This document shows positions 55,538-64,000 of a stretch of DNA of 64,000 nt, one piece after another; positions within the stretch are counted from its first letter, which is position 1, and the number at the start of each line of letters is the position of its first letter. The DNA lies in the NCBI GenBank assembly GCA_900470775.1, contig UCBZ01000003.1, positions 62,001 to 126,000 on the forward strand, given 5' to 3'. The notes below the pieces were generated by a model, which saw nothing but the letters and a program-made list of their open reading frames with translations, made no database searches and was not told where the DNA came from. The stretch is from Hyphomicrobiales bacterium. Its GTDB lineage: Bacteria; Pseudomonadota; Alphaproteobacteria; Rhizobiales; Beijerinckiaceae. Made by a program: the position numbers and the translations under genes.

Positions 55538-56017
55538 ATGCCGATGTTCAACAACACCCGCCGGGTGAAGCACAGCCCCGAGCAGATGTTTGCGCTCGTC
55601 GCCGATGTCGAGAAATACCCGCAATTCCTGCCGCTCTGTGAAGCGCTGACGGTGCGCCGCCGGACGCCGCGCGAGGGCGGCGGCGAGGTCCTGCTGGCCA
55701 ATATGAGCATCGGCTACAAGGCGATCTCGGAAACCTTCACCAGTCGGGTGACGCTCGACCCCGTCAATCTCAAGATCCTGGTCGAGTATGTCGACGGACC
55801 GTTCCGCTATCTGGAGAACCGCTGGACCTTCAAGCCGCATGAGAGCGGCTGCGAGATCGGCTTCTTCATCTCCTATGAATTCGCCAGCCGGATGCTCGGG
55901 CTGCTGATGGGGGCGATGTTCGACAAGGCCTTCCGCAAATTCGCCGAAGCCTTCGAGCGCCGCGCCGACCTCGTCTATGGCGGCGGCGCTGCGACAGCAC
56001 CGGTCACCGCGCCTTAA
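55538..56017 (+). CDS. RatA/COQ10-family START-like protein
   Basis: The product is 159 residues. The START-like fold is marked by MFALVADVEKYPQFLPLCEAL and VDGPFRYLENRWTFKPH, with a long C-terminal helix. COQ10-type members bind ubiquinone for respiration; the name RatA comes from a ribosome-association toxin in E. coli. It is 16 bases after lipA, a conserved pairing in alphaproteobacteria. Confidence 0.92.
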   Translation: MPMFNNTRRVKHSPEQMFALVADVEKYPQFLPLCEALTVRRRTPREGGGEVLLANMSIGYKAISETFTSRVTLDPVNLKILVEYVDGPFRYLENRWTFKPHESGCEIGFFISYEFASRMLGLLMGAMFDKAFRKFAEAFERRADLVYGGGAATAPVTAP

Positions 56018-56060
56018 GCAGTTCGTGCGACTGTCCCCACGCTTGTTCCGGGGATATCGC

Positions 56061-58175
56061 ATGGACGCGCCGACCACACATGCCGCAACCCGGCTCGAAG
56101 CCCGGCGCCTGGCGACGACCCTGCCGCTCTATGCGGGGACGATCTTCCTGTCGGCCTTCCTGCTCTTCGGCATCCAGCCGATGTTCGCCAAGATGGTGCT
56201 GCCGCGGCTCGGCGGCTCTCCGGGCGTCTGGTCGGTCGCGATGGTGTTCTTCCAGACCGTGCTGCTGGCCGGATACGGCTATGCGCATCTCCTGGTCAGC
56301 CGTTTCACCGTTCGCCGCGCCGCCCTGATCCACATCGCGCTGATGGCGCTGGTCCTGCTGGTCGGCCTGCCGATCGGCATCGCGGCAGGCTTCGAGCGGC
56401 CGCCGCAGGAGGGCGAAGTCCTCTGGCTGGTCACGCTGTTCACCGCCTCGGTCGGCCTGCCTTTCTTCGCGGTCGCAGCCAATGGTCCGCTGCTGCAGGC
56501 GTGGTTCGCCCGTACCGGCCACGCGCATGCCAGCGATCCCTATTTTCTCTATGCCGCCTCGAATATCGGCAGCTTCCTCGCGCTGATCGCCTATCCCTTC
56601 CTGGTCGAGCCGTTCCTGACTCTCTCGGCGCAGTCCGTGGCGTGGACCTGGGGCTTCGGCCTGCTTCTGGCCGGAATCGCCGCCTGCGCGGGGCTGGGCC
56701 TCGGGCGCTCCGCCGACGCCACGGCCAGCGCGCAGGCCGCGCTCGTCCAGACCGACGTCCCGTTGCGGCAGAAGCTGAGCTGGGTTGCGCTCGCCTTCGT
56801 GCCCTCCGGGTTGCTCGTTGCCGTCACCGCGCATATCTCGACCGACGTCGCCTCGGTGCCGCTGATGTGGGTCGTCCCGCTGGCGCTTTTCCTGCTGACC
56901 TTCGTCATCGTCTTCCAGCGCAAGCCGCTGCTCAGGCACAGCTGGATGCTGCATGCGCAACTCGTCCTGGTCGCTGCCGTCATGCTGCGCATCGTCCTCC
57001 AGTTGAAGCTGGGCTGGGGCGTCGATCTGGCAATACATCTCGGCATGTTCTTCAGCACGGCGATGGTCGCGCATGGCGAACTCGCGCGCCGCCGCCCCGA
57101 TGCCGCGAACCTGACTCAGTTCTATCTCTGGATGTCCGTCGGCGGGGTGCTCGGCGGGCTGTTCTGCGGACTGATAGCGCCGGCCATCTTCAACTCGGTC
57201 GTCGAGTACCCGTTGCTGATCATCGTCGGCGTGCTTTGCCGGCCTCGCTTCAGGGCGATCCGCCTGCCGCGCCTCGTGCAGGTCGGGATCGCCGGCATTC
57301 TTCTCGTCAGCTTCGCCGGGCTGATCGTCCAGGAGCAGCAGCGCACCGACTCGATCCGCTCCTTCTTCGGCGTGAACAGAATCATCGACGGCGAGGACGG
57401 TCGCTTCCGTCGCCTCGTCCACGGCAGCACCATCCACGGCGCCCAGCGGTTGCGCAACGACGATGGCACTGTCGTGACCGGTAGACCGGAGCCGCTGAGC
57501 TATTACTACACCGGCGGCGGCATCGCCGACGGCATCGACGCGGTGCGTCAGGTGCGTGGTGGCGCGCTCGGTGCGGTCGCCGCGATCGGAGTCGGAACAG
57601 GCTCGCTCGCATGCCAGATGCGCCCCGGCGAGGCCTGGACCTTCTATGAGATCGACCCCCATGTCGTGCGTATGGCCACCGATCCGAACCGCTTCGGTTT
57701 CTTCAGCGCCTGCGCCCCGCAGGCGAGTTTCGTCCTGGGCGATGCGCGGCTGACGCTGGCCGACGCGCCGGCGGGCTCGCTCGACCTGATCGTGGTCGAT
57801 GCCTTCTCCTCGGATGCGATCCCGATCCATCTGATGACCACGGAGGCGATCGGTCTCTATCTCGCCAAGCTGAAGCCGGGCGGTGCGGTCCTGTTCCACA
57901 TCTCCAACCGGAACATGGAGCTCGGTCCGGTCGTGACCGCCACCGGACATGCGAAGGGTCTCACAACCTGGCTGCGCCCGCAGCGCCAGACGCCCGAACT
58001 GCTGGAGCAGATGAAGTTCTCACCCTATGTCGCCGTGATCGCGCGGCGGGCCGAGGATGTCGGCCTGCCTGCCGAGCAGGGCTGGGTCCGGCAGGACGGT
58101 CCCGGCAGCGCGCGCGCCTGGCGGGACGACTATGCCGACGTGATCGGCGCGATCTGGCGCAAGCTCGCGCGCTGA
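56061..58175 (+). CDS. Membrane-fused spermidine-synthase-like protein
   Basis: The product is 704 residues from ATG 56061 with GGGGAT 7 bases upstream. The N-terminal about 430 residues form about ten membrane helices (TIFLSAFLLFGIQPMFAKMV opens the first). The C-terminal Rossmann domain has VAAIGVGTGSLACQM, FYEIDPHVVRMA and LIVVDAFSSDAIPIHL, as in polyamine synthases. Such fusions may aminopropylate or methylate an unknown substrate at the membrane. The substrate-gating Asp pair is not certain. Confidence 0.85.
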   Translation: MDAPTTHAATRLEARRLATTLPLYAGTIFLSAFLLFGIQPMFAKMVLPRLGGSPGVWSVAMVFFQTVLLAGYGYAHLLVSRFTVRRAALIHIALMALVLLVGLPIGIAAGFERPPQEGEVLWLVTLFTASVGLPFFAVAANGPLLQAWFARTGHAHASDPYFLYAASNIGSFLALIAYPFLVEPFLTLSAQSVAWTWGFGLLLAGIAACAGLGLGRSADATASAQAALVQTDVPLRQKLSWVALAFVPSGLLVAVTAHISTDVASVPLMWVVPLALFLLTFVIVFQRKPLLRHSWMLHAQLVLVAAVMLRIVLQLKLGWGVDLAIHLGMFFSTAMVAHGELARRRPDAANLTQFYLWMSVGGVLGGLFCGLIAPAIFNSVVEYPLLIIVGVLCRPRFRAIRLPRLVQVGIAGILLVSFAGLIVQEQQRTDSIRSFFGVNRIIDGEDGRFRRLVHGSTIHGAQRLRNDDGTVVTGRPEPLSYYYTGGGIADGIDAVRQVRGGALGAVAAIGVGTGSLACQMRPGEAWTFYEIDPHVVRMATDPNRFGFFSACAPQASFVLGDARLTLADAPAGSLDLIVVDAFSSDAIPIHLMTTEAIGLYLAKLKPGGAVLFHISNRNMELGPVVTATGHAKGLTTWLRPQRQTPELLEQMKFSPYVAVIARRAEDVGLPAEQGWVRQDGPGSARAWRDDYADVIGAIWRKLAR

Positions 58176-58182
58176 AATCCGC

Positions 58183-58680
58183 TCAGGGCAGAGCCGTCGC
58201 GGCTTCGCGCAATAGCTCGAGTGCGGTCAGCACCGAAAGCCGCCTGATCTCGTCGCGCGACAGCGGCCCGAAGCGCTGTTCGCGATGGGCTGTGCCGCCC
58301 GGGCCGGCGCAGGCGAAATGAACCAGCCCAACCGGCTTCCCAATGCTGCCGCCGCCCGGTCCGGCGACCCCGGTGATCGCGACGGACAGCGTGGCGGACA
58401 GGGCCTTCCGCCCACCCGTCGCCATGGCGCGTGCCACCGGCTCGCTGACCGCGCCATGAGCGTCGAGCACTTCCACCGGCACGCGGGCGAGGGCTATTTT
58501 GGCTGCGTTGGAATAAGTGATCAGCCCGCCGAGCACGACGTCGGACGAGCCGGCAATCGCCGTTAGCGCGCCGCCGACGAGCCCGCCCGTGCAGGATTCG
58601 ACGGTCGCGACCGTGGCGCCTGCGCGTCGACATACCTCAAGCACGGCAGTGGCAAGCTTTGTGGTCTCTGCGTCGAACAT
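58183..58680 (-). CDS. CinA C-terminal domain amidase (PncC type)
   Basis: The product is 165 residues with AGGAG before the ATG. The stand-alone CinA-C domain has VESCTGGLVGGALTAI, GGLITYSNAAK and SVAITGVAGPGGGS, the deamidase site of NMN amidohydrolases that recycle pyridine nucleotide. It follows ispDF by 7 bases on the same strand. Confidence 0.92.
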   Translation of the reverse strand: MFDAETTKLATAVLEVCRRAGATVATVESCTGGLVGGALTAIAGSSDVVLGGLITYSNAAKIALARVPVEVLDAHGAVSEPVARAMATGGRKALSATLSVAITGVAGPGGGSIGKPVGLVHFACAGPGGTAHREQRFGPLSRDEIRRLSVLTALELLREAATALP

Positions 58681-58687
58681 GCCGCCG

Positions 58688-59896
58688 CTACTCCTGTTCC
58701 GGCAGCCGGACCGTCGCCGTGCCGAGTGCCGCAAGGCCTTCCCTGCGGCCGGTGAAACCCATCCGCTCCGAGGTCGTCGCCTTGATGGCGACCTGATTGA
58801 CGCGGATCCCCGCGGCCACTGCGATGGCCTCCCGGATTGCCTCGCGATGAGGCCCGACCTTGGGCGCCTCGCAAACGATGGTGAGGTCGAGGAAATCGAT
58901 GCGCCCGCCGCGCTGCCGCACACGCTCTGCGGCAAAGCTCAGGAAGCGATGCGAGGCGGCGCCCTTCCATTGCGGATCGCTCGGCGGGAAATGCGTGCCG
59001 ATATCGCCCTCAGCCAGGGCTCCGAGCAGGGCATCGGTCAGGGCGTGGAGTGCGACGTCGCCGTCCGAATGCGCCAGCACGCCGCGATCATGCGCGATAC
59101 GAATGCCGCCCAGCCAGACATGGTCGCCATCGGTGAAGGCGTGGACGTCGTAGCCGGTGCCGACGCGGACGATGAGGCTGCACCCGGCAGGCGCATCGGC
59201 GCGGACGAAGTCTTGCGGATGGGTCAGCTTCAGATTGGCGGGCTCTCCCGGAAAGGTGGTGACGGGATGTCCGGCCCATTCCATCAGCGCGGCGTCGTCA
59301 GTGAAACCGGCCTGGCCGGCGGCGAAGGCCGCCTGATGCGCCGCGAGCAGCGCACCGAAGCGGAAGGCCTGTGGTGTCTGCACGCTGACCAGCAGGTCAC
59401 GCGGCGGCGTCTCGGCGATCTGGCCTGCAGCGTCGATACGCTTGATCGTATCCGTGACCGGCAGGGCCGGGATCGCCGCGATGCCGTCGGTGCCGACGGC
59501 CTTGATCGCGGCACCGATCAGCGCGGCGGAGACGAAGGGGCGGGCAGCGTCATGGACCAGGACCAGGCCGTCGAAGCCCGTCTCCGCCAGCGCCTCGAGA
59601 CCCAGCCGGACCGAGTCCTGGCGCGTCTCGCCTCCCGGTGTCGGCGGCGACAGCCGGTCGTCGGTGATATGGGCGACTGCGCTTCCATAGCGTGCCTCGT
59701 CGCCGGGACCGATCACCACCGCGATCCGATGGATAGCCGGCTGCGCCAAAAACGGCGCCAGGGCGTGATCAAGAACCGGTCGCCCGCCGATCAGGCGATA
59801 TTGCTTGGGACCATCTCCTCCGGCGCGAAGTCCGCGACCGGCAGCGACGATGAGCGCCGCGACGGGCAAGGTGCTGTCATGTGGTTCGGCGGGCAC
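58688..59896 (-). CDS. ispDF: Bifunctional IspD/IspF isoprenoid enzyme
   Basis: The product is 402 residues from GTG 59896, chosen because AGGA lies 8 bases upstream and the IspD domain begins right after; the ATG at 60046 would add a repeat-encoded leader. The IspD half (1-225) has [18 protein letters not shown] and DAARPFV; the IspF half (235-400) has [31 protein letters not shown] and [13 protein letters not shown]. It performs the third and fifth steps of the MEP pathway. The fusion is common in alphaproteobacteria. Confidence 0.95.
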   Translation of the reverse strand: MPAEPHDSTLPVAALIVAAGRGLRAGGDGPKQYRLIGGRPVLDHALAPFLAQPAIHRIAVVIGPGDEARYGSAVAHITDDRLSPPTPGGETRQDSVRLGLEALAETGFDGLVLVHDAARPFVSAALIGAAIKAVGTDGIAAIPALPVTDTIKRIDAAGQIAETPPRDLLVSVQTPQAFRFGALLAAHQAAFAAGQAGFTDDAALMEWAGHPVTTFPGEPANLKLTHPQDFVRADAPAGCSLIVRVGTGYDVHAFTDGDHVWLGGIRIAHDRGVLAHSDGDVALHALTDALLGALAEGDIGTHFPPSDPQWKGAASHRFLSFAAERVRQRGGRIDFLDLTIVCEAPKVGPHREAIREAIAVAAGIRVNQVAIKATTSERMGFTGRREGLAALGTATVRLPEQE

Positions 59897-59962
59897 GGCT
59901 ATTGGTCCTGCATGAGGTTCGGTGATAGTCGCAGGAGCGGGGATCGCCAAGCCGGAAACGGC

Positions 59963-59990
59963 GCGACAAGGGGTGCGACAAGGGGTGCGG
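59963..59990. repeat. 12-bp tandem repeat upstream of ispDF
   Basis: GCGACAAGGGGT occurs at 59963-59974 and 59975-59986, followed by a degenerate third start. It lies between the divergent ispDF and dusB genes; its copy number may vary. No regulatory role is known. Confidence 0.6.
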
Positions 59991-60088
59991 CAATGACGCA
60001 ATGCAATATCGGTGGGCGGCTCTTGCGCTCCTGCAGCAATGTCCAATAAATATGCACAATGCAGGTTGCCTCAAATTCAGGCTCTGAC

Positions 60089-61081
60089 ATGAACTCTCCG
60101 CTTCCCGCAGAGCTGGTGTCACGCGCGTTCCTGGCTCCGATGTCCGGCGTGACCGACATCGTCATGCGCCGCATCGCCGCCCGCCATGGCGCCGGCCTCG
60201 TTGTCTCGGAGATGGTCGCATCGGACGAGTTCGTTCGCGGCTCCGAGGAAGCGCGCATTCGGGCCGAAGGCGCCGGTATTTCGCCCCATGTCGTGCAACT
60301 CGCAGGCTGCGATCCGCACTGGCTCGGCGAGGCGGCGCGTCTGGCCGAGGCGAATGGCGCTGCGATCGTCGATATCAACATGGGCTGCCCGGCCAAGAAG
60401 GTGACAGGCGGCTGGGCCGGCTCGGCGCTGATGCGCGATCTCGACCATGCCATGTCGCTGGTGGAGGCCGCCGTCGCCGCCGTGAAGGTGCCGGTGACAG
60501 TCAAGATGCGCCTGGGTTGGGACGATGCTTCGCGCAATGCGCCGGAACTTGCGCGGCGCGCCGTCTCGGCCGGCGCCCGGATGATCACCGTGCATGGTCG
60601 CACGCGTCAGCAGTTCTACAAGGGCGTAGCCGACTGGGCCGCGATCCGCGCGGTGCGCGAAGCAGGCGATTTTCCGCTCGTCGCCAATGGCGATATTCAT
60701 GACGTCGCAGACGCGCAAACCTGCCTGTCGCAGTCCGGCGCCGATTTCGTCATGGTCGGCCGGGCAGCGTTGGGGCGCCCCTGGCTGGTCGGCGCGATCG
60801 GCGCTCAGCTGGCTGGACGGACAGCGCCCGAGCTCACGCTGGCGCAAAAGCTGGCGCTGGCGCGCGAGCACTATGAAGGCCTGCTGAGCCTGATGGGACA
60901 GGCCCATGGCGTGCGCCATGCGCGCAAGCACCTGGCGGCCTATGCCGACGACGCGGTCGCCAGCGGCGGCATCCCGGACCAGGACCGGCGCCGAATCCTC
61001 CTGACGGCAGACGAGCCGCGCCAGGTGATTGAGGCGCTGACGCGCCTGTTTTCTCCCGAATACAGCCGCGTTGCGGCCTGA
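60089..61081 (+). CDS. dusB: tRNA-dihydrouridine synthase (NifR3)
   Basis: The product is 330 residues from ATG 60089; ATG 60059 is possible. The FMN TIM barrel has [20 protein letters not shown] with the catalytic Cys, and [13 protein letters not shown]. It reduces uridine in tRNA. Its position in front of ntrBC is the classic nifR3-ntrB-ntrC operon of alphaproteobacteria. Confidence 0.96.
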   Translation: MNSPLPAELVSRAFLAPMSGVTDIVMRRIAARHGAGLVVSEMVASDEFVRGSEEARIRAEGAGISPHVVQLAGCDPHWLGEAARLAEANGAAIVDINMGCPAKKVTGGWAGSALMRDLDHAMSLVEAAVAAVKVPVTVKMRLGWDDASRNAPELARRAVSAGARMITVHGRTRQQFYKGVADWAAIRAVREAGDFPLVANGDIHDVADAQTCLSQSGADFVMVGRAALGRPWLVGAIGAQLAGRTAPELTLAQKLALAREHYEGLLSLMGQAHGVRHARKHLAAYADDAVASGGIPDQDRRRILLTADEPRQVIEALTRLFSPEYSRVAA

Positions 61082-61098
61082 AACCAAGGGTAACGCGT

Positions 61099-62241
61099 AT
61101 GACGATGGCGTTCGCGGAGAGTGGCGGGAAGAGCATGGATGAATACCTGCTCGATCCGATCGAGATGCAGGCCCTCAACGTCCTGCCGATGCCGGTCGTG
61201 GTCGTCGGCGAAGGCCACGGCATCCTCTACGCCAACACGGCGGCGGAGGATTTCTTCCAGTCGAGCGCCGTCGTGCTCAAGCGCCAGCGCATCGATGACC
61301 TGATCGCCTTCGGCTCGCCCGTCCTTGCCCTCGTCGAGGAGGTCCAGCGGCGTGGCTCGAGCGTCAGCGAGTACCGGCTCGACCTGGGCTCGCCGCGCCT
61401 CGGCTCCGATCGGGTGGTCGATGTTTTTGCATCGCCGCTGCCCGGTCACGGCGATACCGTCGTCCTTATGCTTCAAGAACGGACAATTGCCGAAAAAATG
61501 GACAGACAACTGACCCACAGGGGGGCAGCAAGGTCCATCACGGCGCTCGGCGCTATGCTCGCCCATGAGATCAAGAACCCGCTTTCGGGCATTCGCGGCG
61601 CGGCCCAGCTTCTGGAAGCCACCGTTCCTGACAGCGAGCGCATGCTGACGCAGTTGATTTGCGATGAAACCGACCGGATCGTGAAGCTGGTCGAGCGGGT
61701 CGAGCTGTTCGGCGACGAGCGCCCGACCGAACGCGACCCGGTCAACGTTCATGACGTGCTCGACCATGTGAAGCGGCTGGCGCAGTCGGGTTTCGCGCGG
61801 CATATCCGCTTCAACGAAATCTACGATCCCTCCCTGCCTCCCGTTTCCGGCAATCGCGACCAGCTCGTCCAGGTCCTGCTGAATCTCGTCAAGAATGCTG
61901 CGGAATCGATCGGAACCCAGTCGATCGACGGCGAGATCACCCTGACCACCGCTTACCGGCCCGGCATCCGCATGCAGCTTGCGGGCTCGTCGAGCCGAAT
62001 CGCCCTGCCGCTCGAAATCGGCATCCGCGACAACGGGCCGGGCGTGCCGCCGGACCTGCTCCCCCATCTCTTCGATGCCTTCGTCACGACCAAGGCGCAG
62101 GGCAGTGGCCTTGGACTTGCACTTGTCGCCAAGGTGATCGGCGATCACGGCGGAATCGTCGAATGCGAATCCGTCTCTCGCCGCACGACGTTCAGGATTC
62201 TGCTGCCGCTGCACCAACTTCGGGCGCGACAGACAGCGTAA
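61099..62241 (+). CDS. ntrB: Nitrogen sensor histidine kinase NtrB
   Basis: The product is 380 residues from ATG 61099 (ATG 61135 possible). A PAS domain (about 25-125) is followed by the dimerisation H-box with His156 in [20 protein letters not shown] and the ATPase domain ([30 protein letters not shown]). It has no membrane helix and phosphorylates NtrC when PII signals nitrogen shortage. Confidence 0.97.
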   Translation: MTMAFAESGGKSMDEYLLDPIEMQALNVLPMPVVVVGEGHGILYANTAAEDFFQSSAVVLKRQRIDDLIAFGSPVLALVEEVQRRGSSVSEYRLDLGSPRLGSDRVVDVFASPLPGHGDTVVLMLQERTIAEKMDRQLTHRGAARSITALGAMLAHEIKNPLSGIRGAAQLLEATVPDSERMLTQLICDETDRIVKLVERVELFGDERPTERDPVNVHDVLDHVKRLAQSGFARHIRFNEIYDPSLPPVSGNRDQLVQVLLNLVKNAAESIGTQSIDGEITLTTAYRPGIRMQLAGSSSRIALPLEIGIRDNGPGVPPDLLPHLFDAFVTTKAQGSGLGLALVAKVIGDHGGIVECESVSRRTTFRILLPLHQLRARQTA

Positions 62242-62261
62242 GGCCTACAGGACCACAGTGA

Positions 62262-63710
62262 ATGCCGACCGGTAACATTCTTGTCGCGGACGACGATGCC
62301 GCGATCCGCACCGTGCTCAATCAGGCCCTTGCCAGGGCCGGATACGAGGTGCGGACAACCGGCCAGGCGGCGACGCTCTGGACCTGGGCCGCGCAGGGGT
62401 TGGGCGACCTGATCATCACCGACGTGGTGATGCCCGACGGCAATGCCTTCGACCTGCTGCCGCGCATCAAGCGCGTGCGGCCCGATCTGCCGATCATCGT
62501 CATGAGCGCGCAGAACACCTTCATGACGGCGATCAAGGCGTCCGAGCGCGGCGCCTATGAATATCTGCCAAAGCCCTTCGACCTGAAGGAGCTCGTCGCG
62601 ATCGTCGGCCGCGCCTTGTCGCGCCCGCGCGGCGACAGCGGCCGCAGCCCAGCCTCCGAGCCCGACGACATTCCGCTGATCGGCCGATCGCCGGCGATGC
62701 AGGACGTCTACCGGGCACTGGCCCGGCTGATGCCGATCGACCTGACCGTGATGATCAACGGAGAGTCCGGCACCGGCAAGGAACTGGTCGCGCGGGCGCT
62801 GCACGATTACGGCAAGCGCAAGAACGGCCCGTTTGTCGCGATCAACATGGCGGCGATCCCGAAGGACCTGATCGAATCGGAGCTCTTCGGCCATGAGAAG
62901 GGCGCCTTCACCGGCGCGCTGACGCGCTCGTCGGGCCGCTTCGAGCAGGCCGAGGGTGGCACGCTCTTCCTCGACGAGATCGGCGACATGCCGATGGAAG
63001 CTCAGACGCGCCTGCTGCGCGTGCTCCAGCAGGGCGAATACACCACCGTTGGCGGCCGCACGCCGATCAAGACCAATGTCCGCATCGTCGCCGCGACGAA
63101 CAAGGATCTCCGCATCTCGATAGCCCAGGGGCTGTTCCGCGAGGATCTGTTCTTCCGGCTGAACGTGGTGCCGATCCGCCTGCCGCCCCTGCGCGAGCGC
63201 GTCGAGGACATTCCGGATCTGGCGCGCCATTTCTTCACGCTGGTCGAGAAGGAAGGCCTGCCGCGCAAGCAGATCGATTCGGAAGCGATGGACGTGATGC
63301 GTCGCTATCGCTGGCCGGGCAACGTCCGCGAGCTCGAGAATCTCGTGCGACGTCTGGCGGCACTTTATCCCCAGGAGACCATCACGGCGCCGATCGTCGA
63401 TGCCGAGCTGCAGCCGGCGAGCGCGACGACGAGCTTCTCCGGCGGCTCGTCGCAGGAGCGCGCCGAGACCCTGTCCGGTTCCGTCGAGCGCCATCTGACC
63501 CAGTATTTCGGCGGCTTCGGCGATAACATCCCGCCGCCCGGTCTCTATCATCGCATTCTGCGAGAGGTCGAGCCGCCGCTGATCGCCGCAGCGCTCGCGG
63601 CGACGCGCGGCAACCAGATCCGCGCGGCGGAGTTGCTGGGCCTCAACCGCAACACGCTGCGCAAGAAAATCCGCGAACTCGACATGCAGGTGGTGCGCTC
63701 GCCACGCTGA
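62262..63710 (+). CDS. ntrC: Nitrogen response regulator NtrC
   Basis: The product is 482 residues. Receiver domain with Asp11-Asp12 and phospho-acceptor Asp54 in ITDVVMPDG, a central sigma-54 AAA+ domain ([14 protein letters not shown], the GAFTGA loop in [25 protein letters not shown]), and a C-terminal Fis-type HTH ([20 protein letters not shown]). It activates sigma-54 promoters of nitrogen genes such as glnBA. Confidence 0.97.
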   Translation: MPTGNILVADDDAAIRTVLNQALARAGYEVRTTGQAATLWTWAAQGLGDLIITDVVMPDGNAFDLLPRIKRVRPDLPIIVMSAQNTFMTAIKASERGAYEYLPKPFDLKELVAIVGRALSRPRGDSGRSPASEPDDIPLIGRSPAMQDVYRALARLMPIDLTVMINGESGTGKELVARALHDYGKRKNGPFVAINMAAIPKDLIESELFGHEKGAFTGALTRSSGRFEQAEGGTLFLDEIGDMPMEAQTRLLRVLQQGEYTTVGGRTPIKTNVRIVAATNKDLRISIAQGLFREDLFFRLNVVPIRLPPLRERVEDIPDLARHFFTLVEKEGLPRKQIDSEAMDVMRRYRWPGNVRELENLVRRLAALYPQETITAPIVDAELQPASATTSFSGGSSQERAETLSGSVERHLTQYFGGFGDNIPPPGLYHRILREVEPPLIAAALAATRGNQIRAAELLGLNRNTLRKKIRELDMQVVRSPR

Positions 63711-63839
63711 CTAGGACGGGCGGCCTGAAGCCCGCCTTTCATATGTCATATTTTGACAACACCGTTGCGGCGGCGCATCAGTGCCGCGCGCCAGCCGGAT
63801 CCGTTCAGGACTCCGGCTGTACGGGAGTTGTTCAACATC

Positions 63840-64000
63840 GTGTCTACCTCTGCCACTGACGCCAGGATCGTACCGCGCGCCGAGGATACGCCGCGCCGCG
63901 TCTCCGGCTGGCTCGGCGCTACGGTCGTCGTCTTCGCGCTCGTCTCAGGGCTCGTCACCTTCCTCGTCCTGTCGGGGGTCACGCCCGTCGCCCCGGTCCA
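63840..64000 (+). CDS. ntrY: Nitrogen regulation kinase NtrY, N-terminal fragment
   Basis: Only 53 codons are visible before the window ends. The start is taken as GTG 63840 (TTG 63828 is possible). After a short polar leader a hydrophobic segment (WLGATVVVFALVSGLVTFLVLSG) matches the first membrane helix of NtrY, the membrane kinase that usually follows ntrBC. Family assignment rests on this helix and on gene order. Confidence 0.7.
   Translation, partial: MSTSATDARIVPRAEDTPRRVSGWLGATVVVFALVSGLVTFLVLSGVTPVAPV

Noticed and set aside
56004..57950. A 648-codon minus-strand frame
   Set aside because: It is antisense to the membrane-fused spermidine-synthase-like gene and is highly charged and repetitive, as antisense of membrane helices usually is.
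59897..60046. Longer ispDF start at ATG 60046
   Set aside because: The added 50 residues encode the 12-bp tandem repeat and other intergenic sequence; GTG 59896 has a proper ribosome site and gives the usual length.
62145..63551. A 468-codon minus-strand frame
   Set aside because: It is antisense to ntrC, whose receiver, AAA+ and HTH motifs are intact.
63716..63740. Possible terminator after ntrC
   Set aside because: Only a 5-bp CGGGC/GCCCG stem with an 8-base loop and a short T-run is present, and ntrY normally continues the operon.

Overview
The window is about 64 kb of high-GC alphaproteobacterial chromosome and reads as core-genome DNA. Several traits point to the order Hyphomicrobiales (Rhizobiales), possibly a Bosea-like genus; the genus is inference only. 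These traits are the dusB(nifR3)-ntrB-ntrC-ntrY order, the glnB-glnA pair beside a fused NAD(P)HX epimerase/dehydratase, a fused ispDF gene, a suf operon behind an Irr-type (ICE) box, an E1-beta subunit with its own lipoyl domain, and RirA/Irr-lineage style intergenic palindromes. I see no prophage, transposase, CRISPR array or rRNA. One tRNA (Lys, UUU) is present.

Layout. 1-9.2 kb: the end of ndk, an OmpV/MipA-type outer-membrane protein, a molybdopterin oxidoreductase with a small exported Cys-containing partner, a GST divergent from a WYL regulator across a perfect operator-like palindrome, purM-purN, an M23 peptidase and a 1-Cys Bcp peroxiredoxin. 9.4-18.1 kb: a giant AsmA-like envelope protein, tyrS, a methyltransferase with a Trm112-like tail, a DUF1127 gene divergent from a GcvA-like LysR gene, and an alpha/beta hydrolase. 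A degenerate, internally deleted copy of that hydrolase sits beside the DUF1127 gene. 18.2-29.6 kb: the iron-sulfur assembly region. The suf operon (cysteine desulfurase, sufB, sufC, sufD, a 4-OT-like tautomerase, sufS, sufT-like DUF59, a Pcm-like methyltransferase) starts behind an Irr box. A separate sufA-like gene lies about 3 kb further on. sufB and sufA share the same leader stem-loop at the same distance from their start codons.

29.6-41.2 kb: a diguanylate cyclase, an RhlE-type helicase, small hydrolase and membrane genes, a LysR gene, parE, and a surface-polysaccharide-like trio (GT4 glycosyltransferase, FkbM methyltransferase, beta-helix protein). 41.2-47.4 kb: glnA and glnB with a candidate sigma-54 promoter, nnr, a PRC-barrel protein, several small genes including a coupled tandem pair of paralogous acidic proteins, and tRNA-Lys. 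47.4-56 kb: an FtsB-like gene and the pyruvate dehydrogenase operon pdhA-pdhB-pdhC-lpdA, which carries a small Cys-rich gene between pdhC and lpdA, then two YeaQ/GlsB-family membrane genes, lipA and a RatA/COQ10-type gene. lipA supplies the lipoate that the PDH lipoyl domains need. 56-64 kb: a membrane-fused spermidine-synthase-like protein, a CinA-type amidase, ispDF and dusB-ntrB-ntrC-ntrY(partial), which links functionally to glnB/glnA 20 kb upstream.

No completely new system is obvious. The observations I would check first are the covarying leader hairpin shared by sufB and sufA, the small Cys4 gene inside the pdh operon, the coupled acidic paralog pair at 46.3-46.6 kb, and the hydrolase remnant that overlaps the DUF1127 gene by ATGA.
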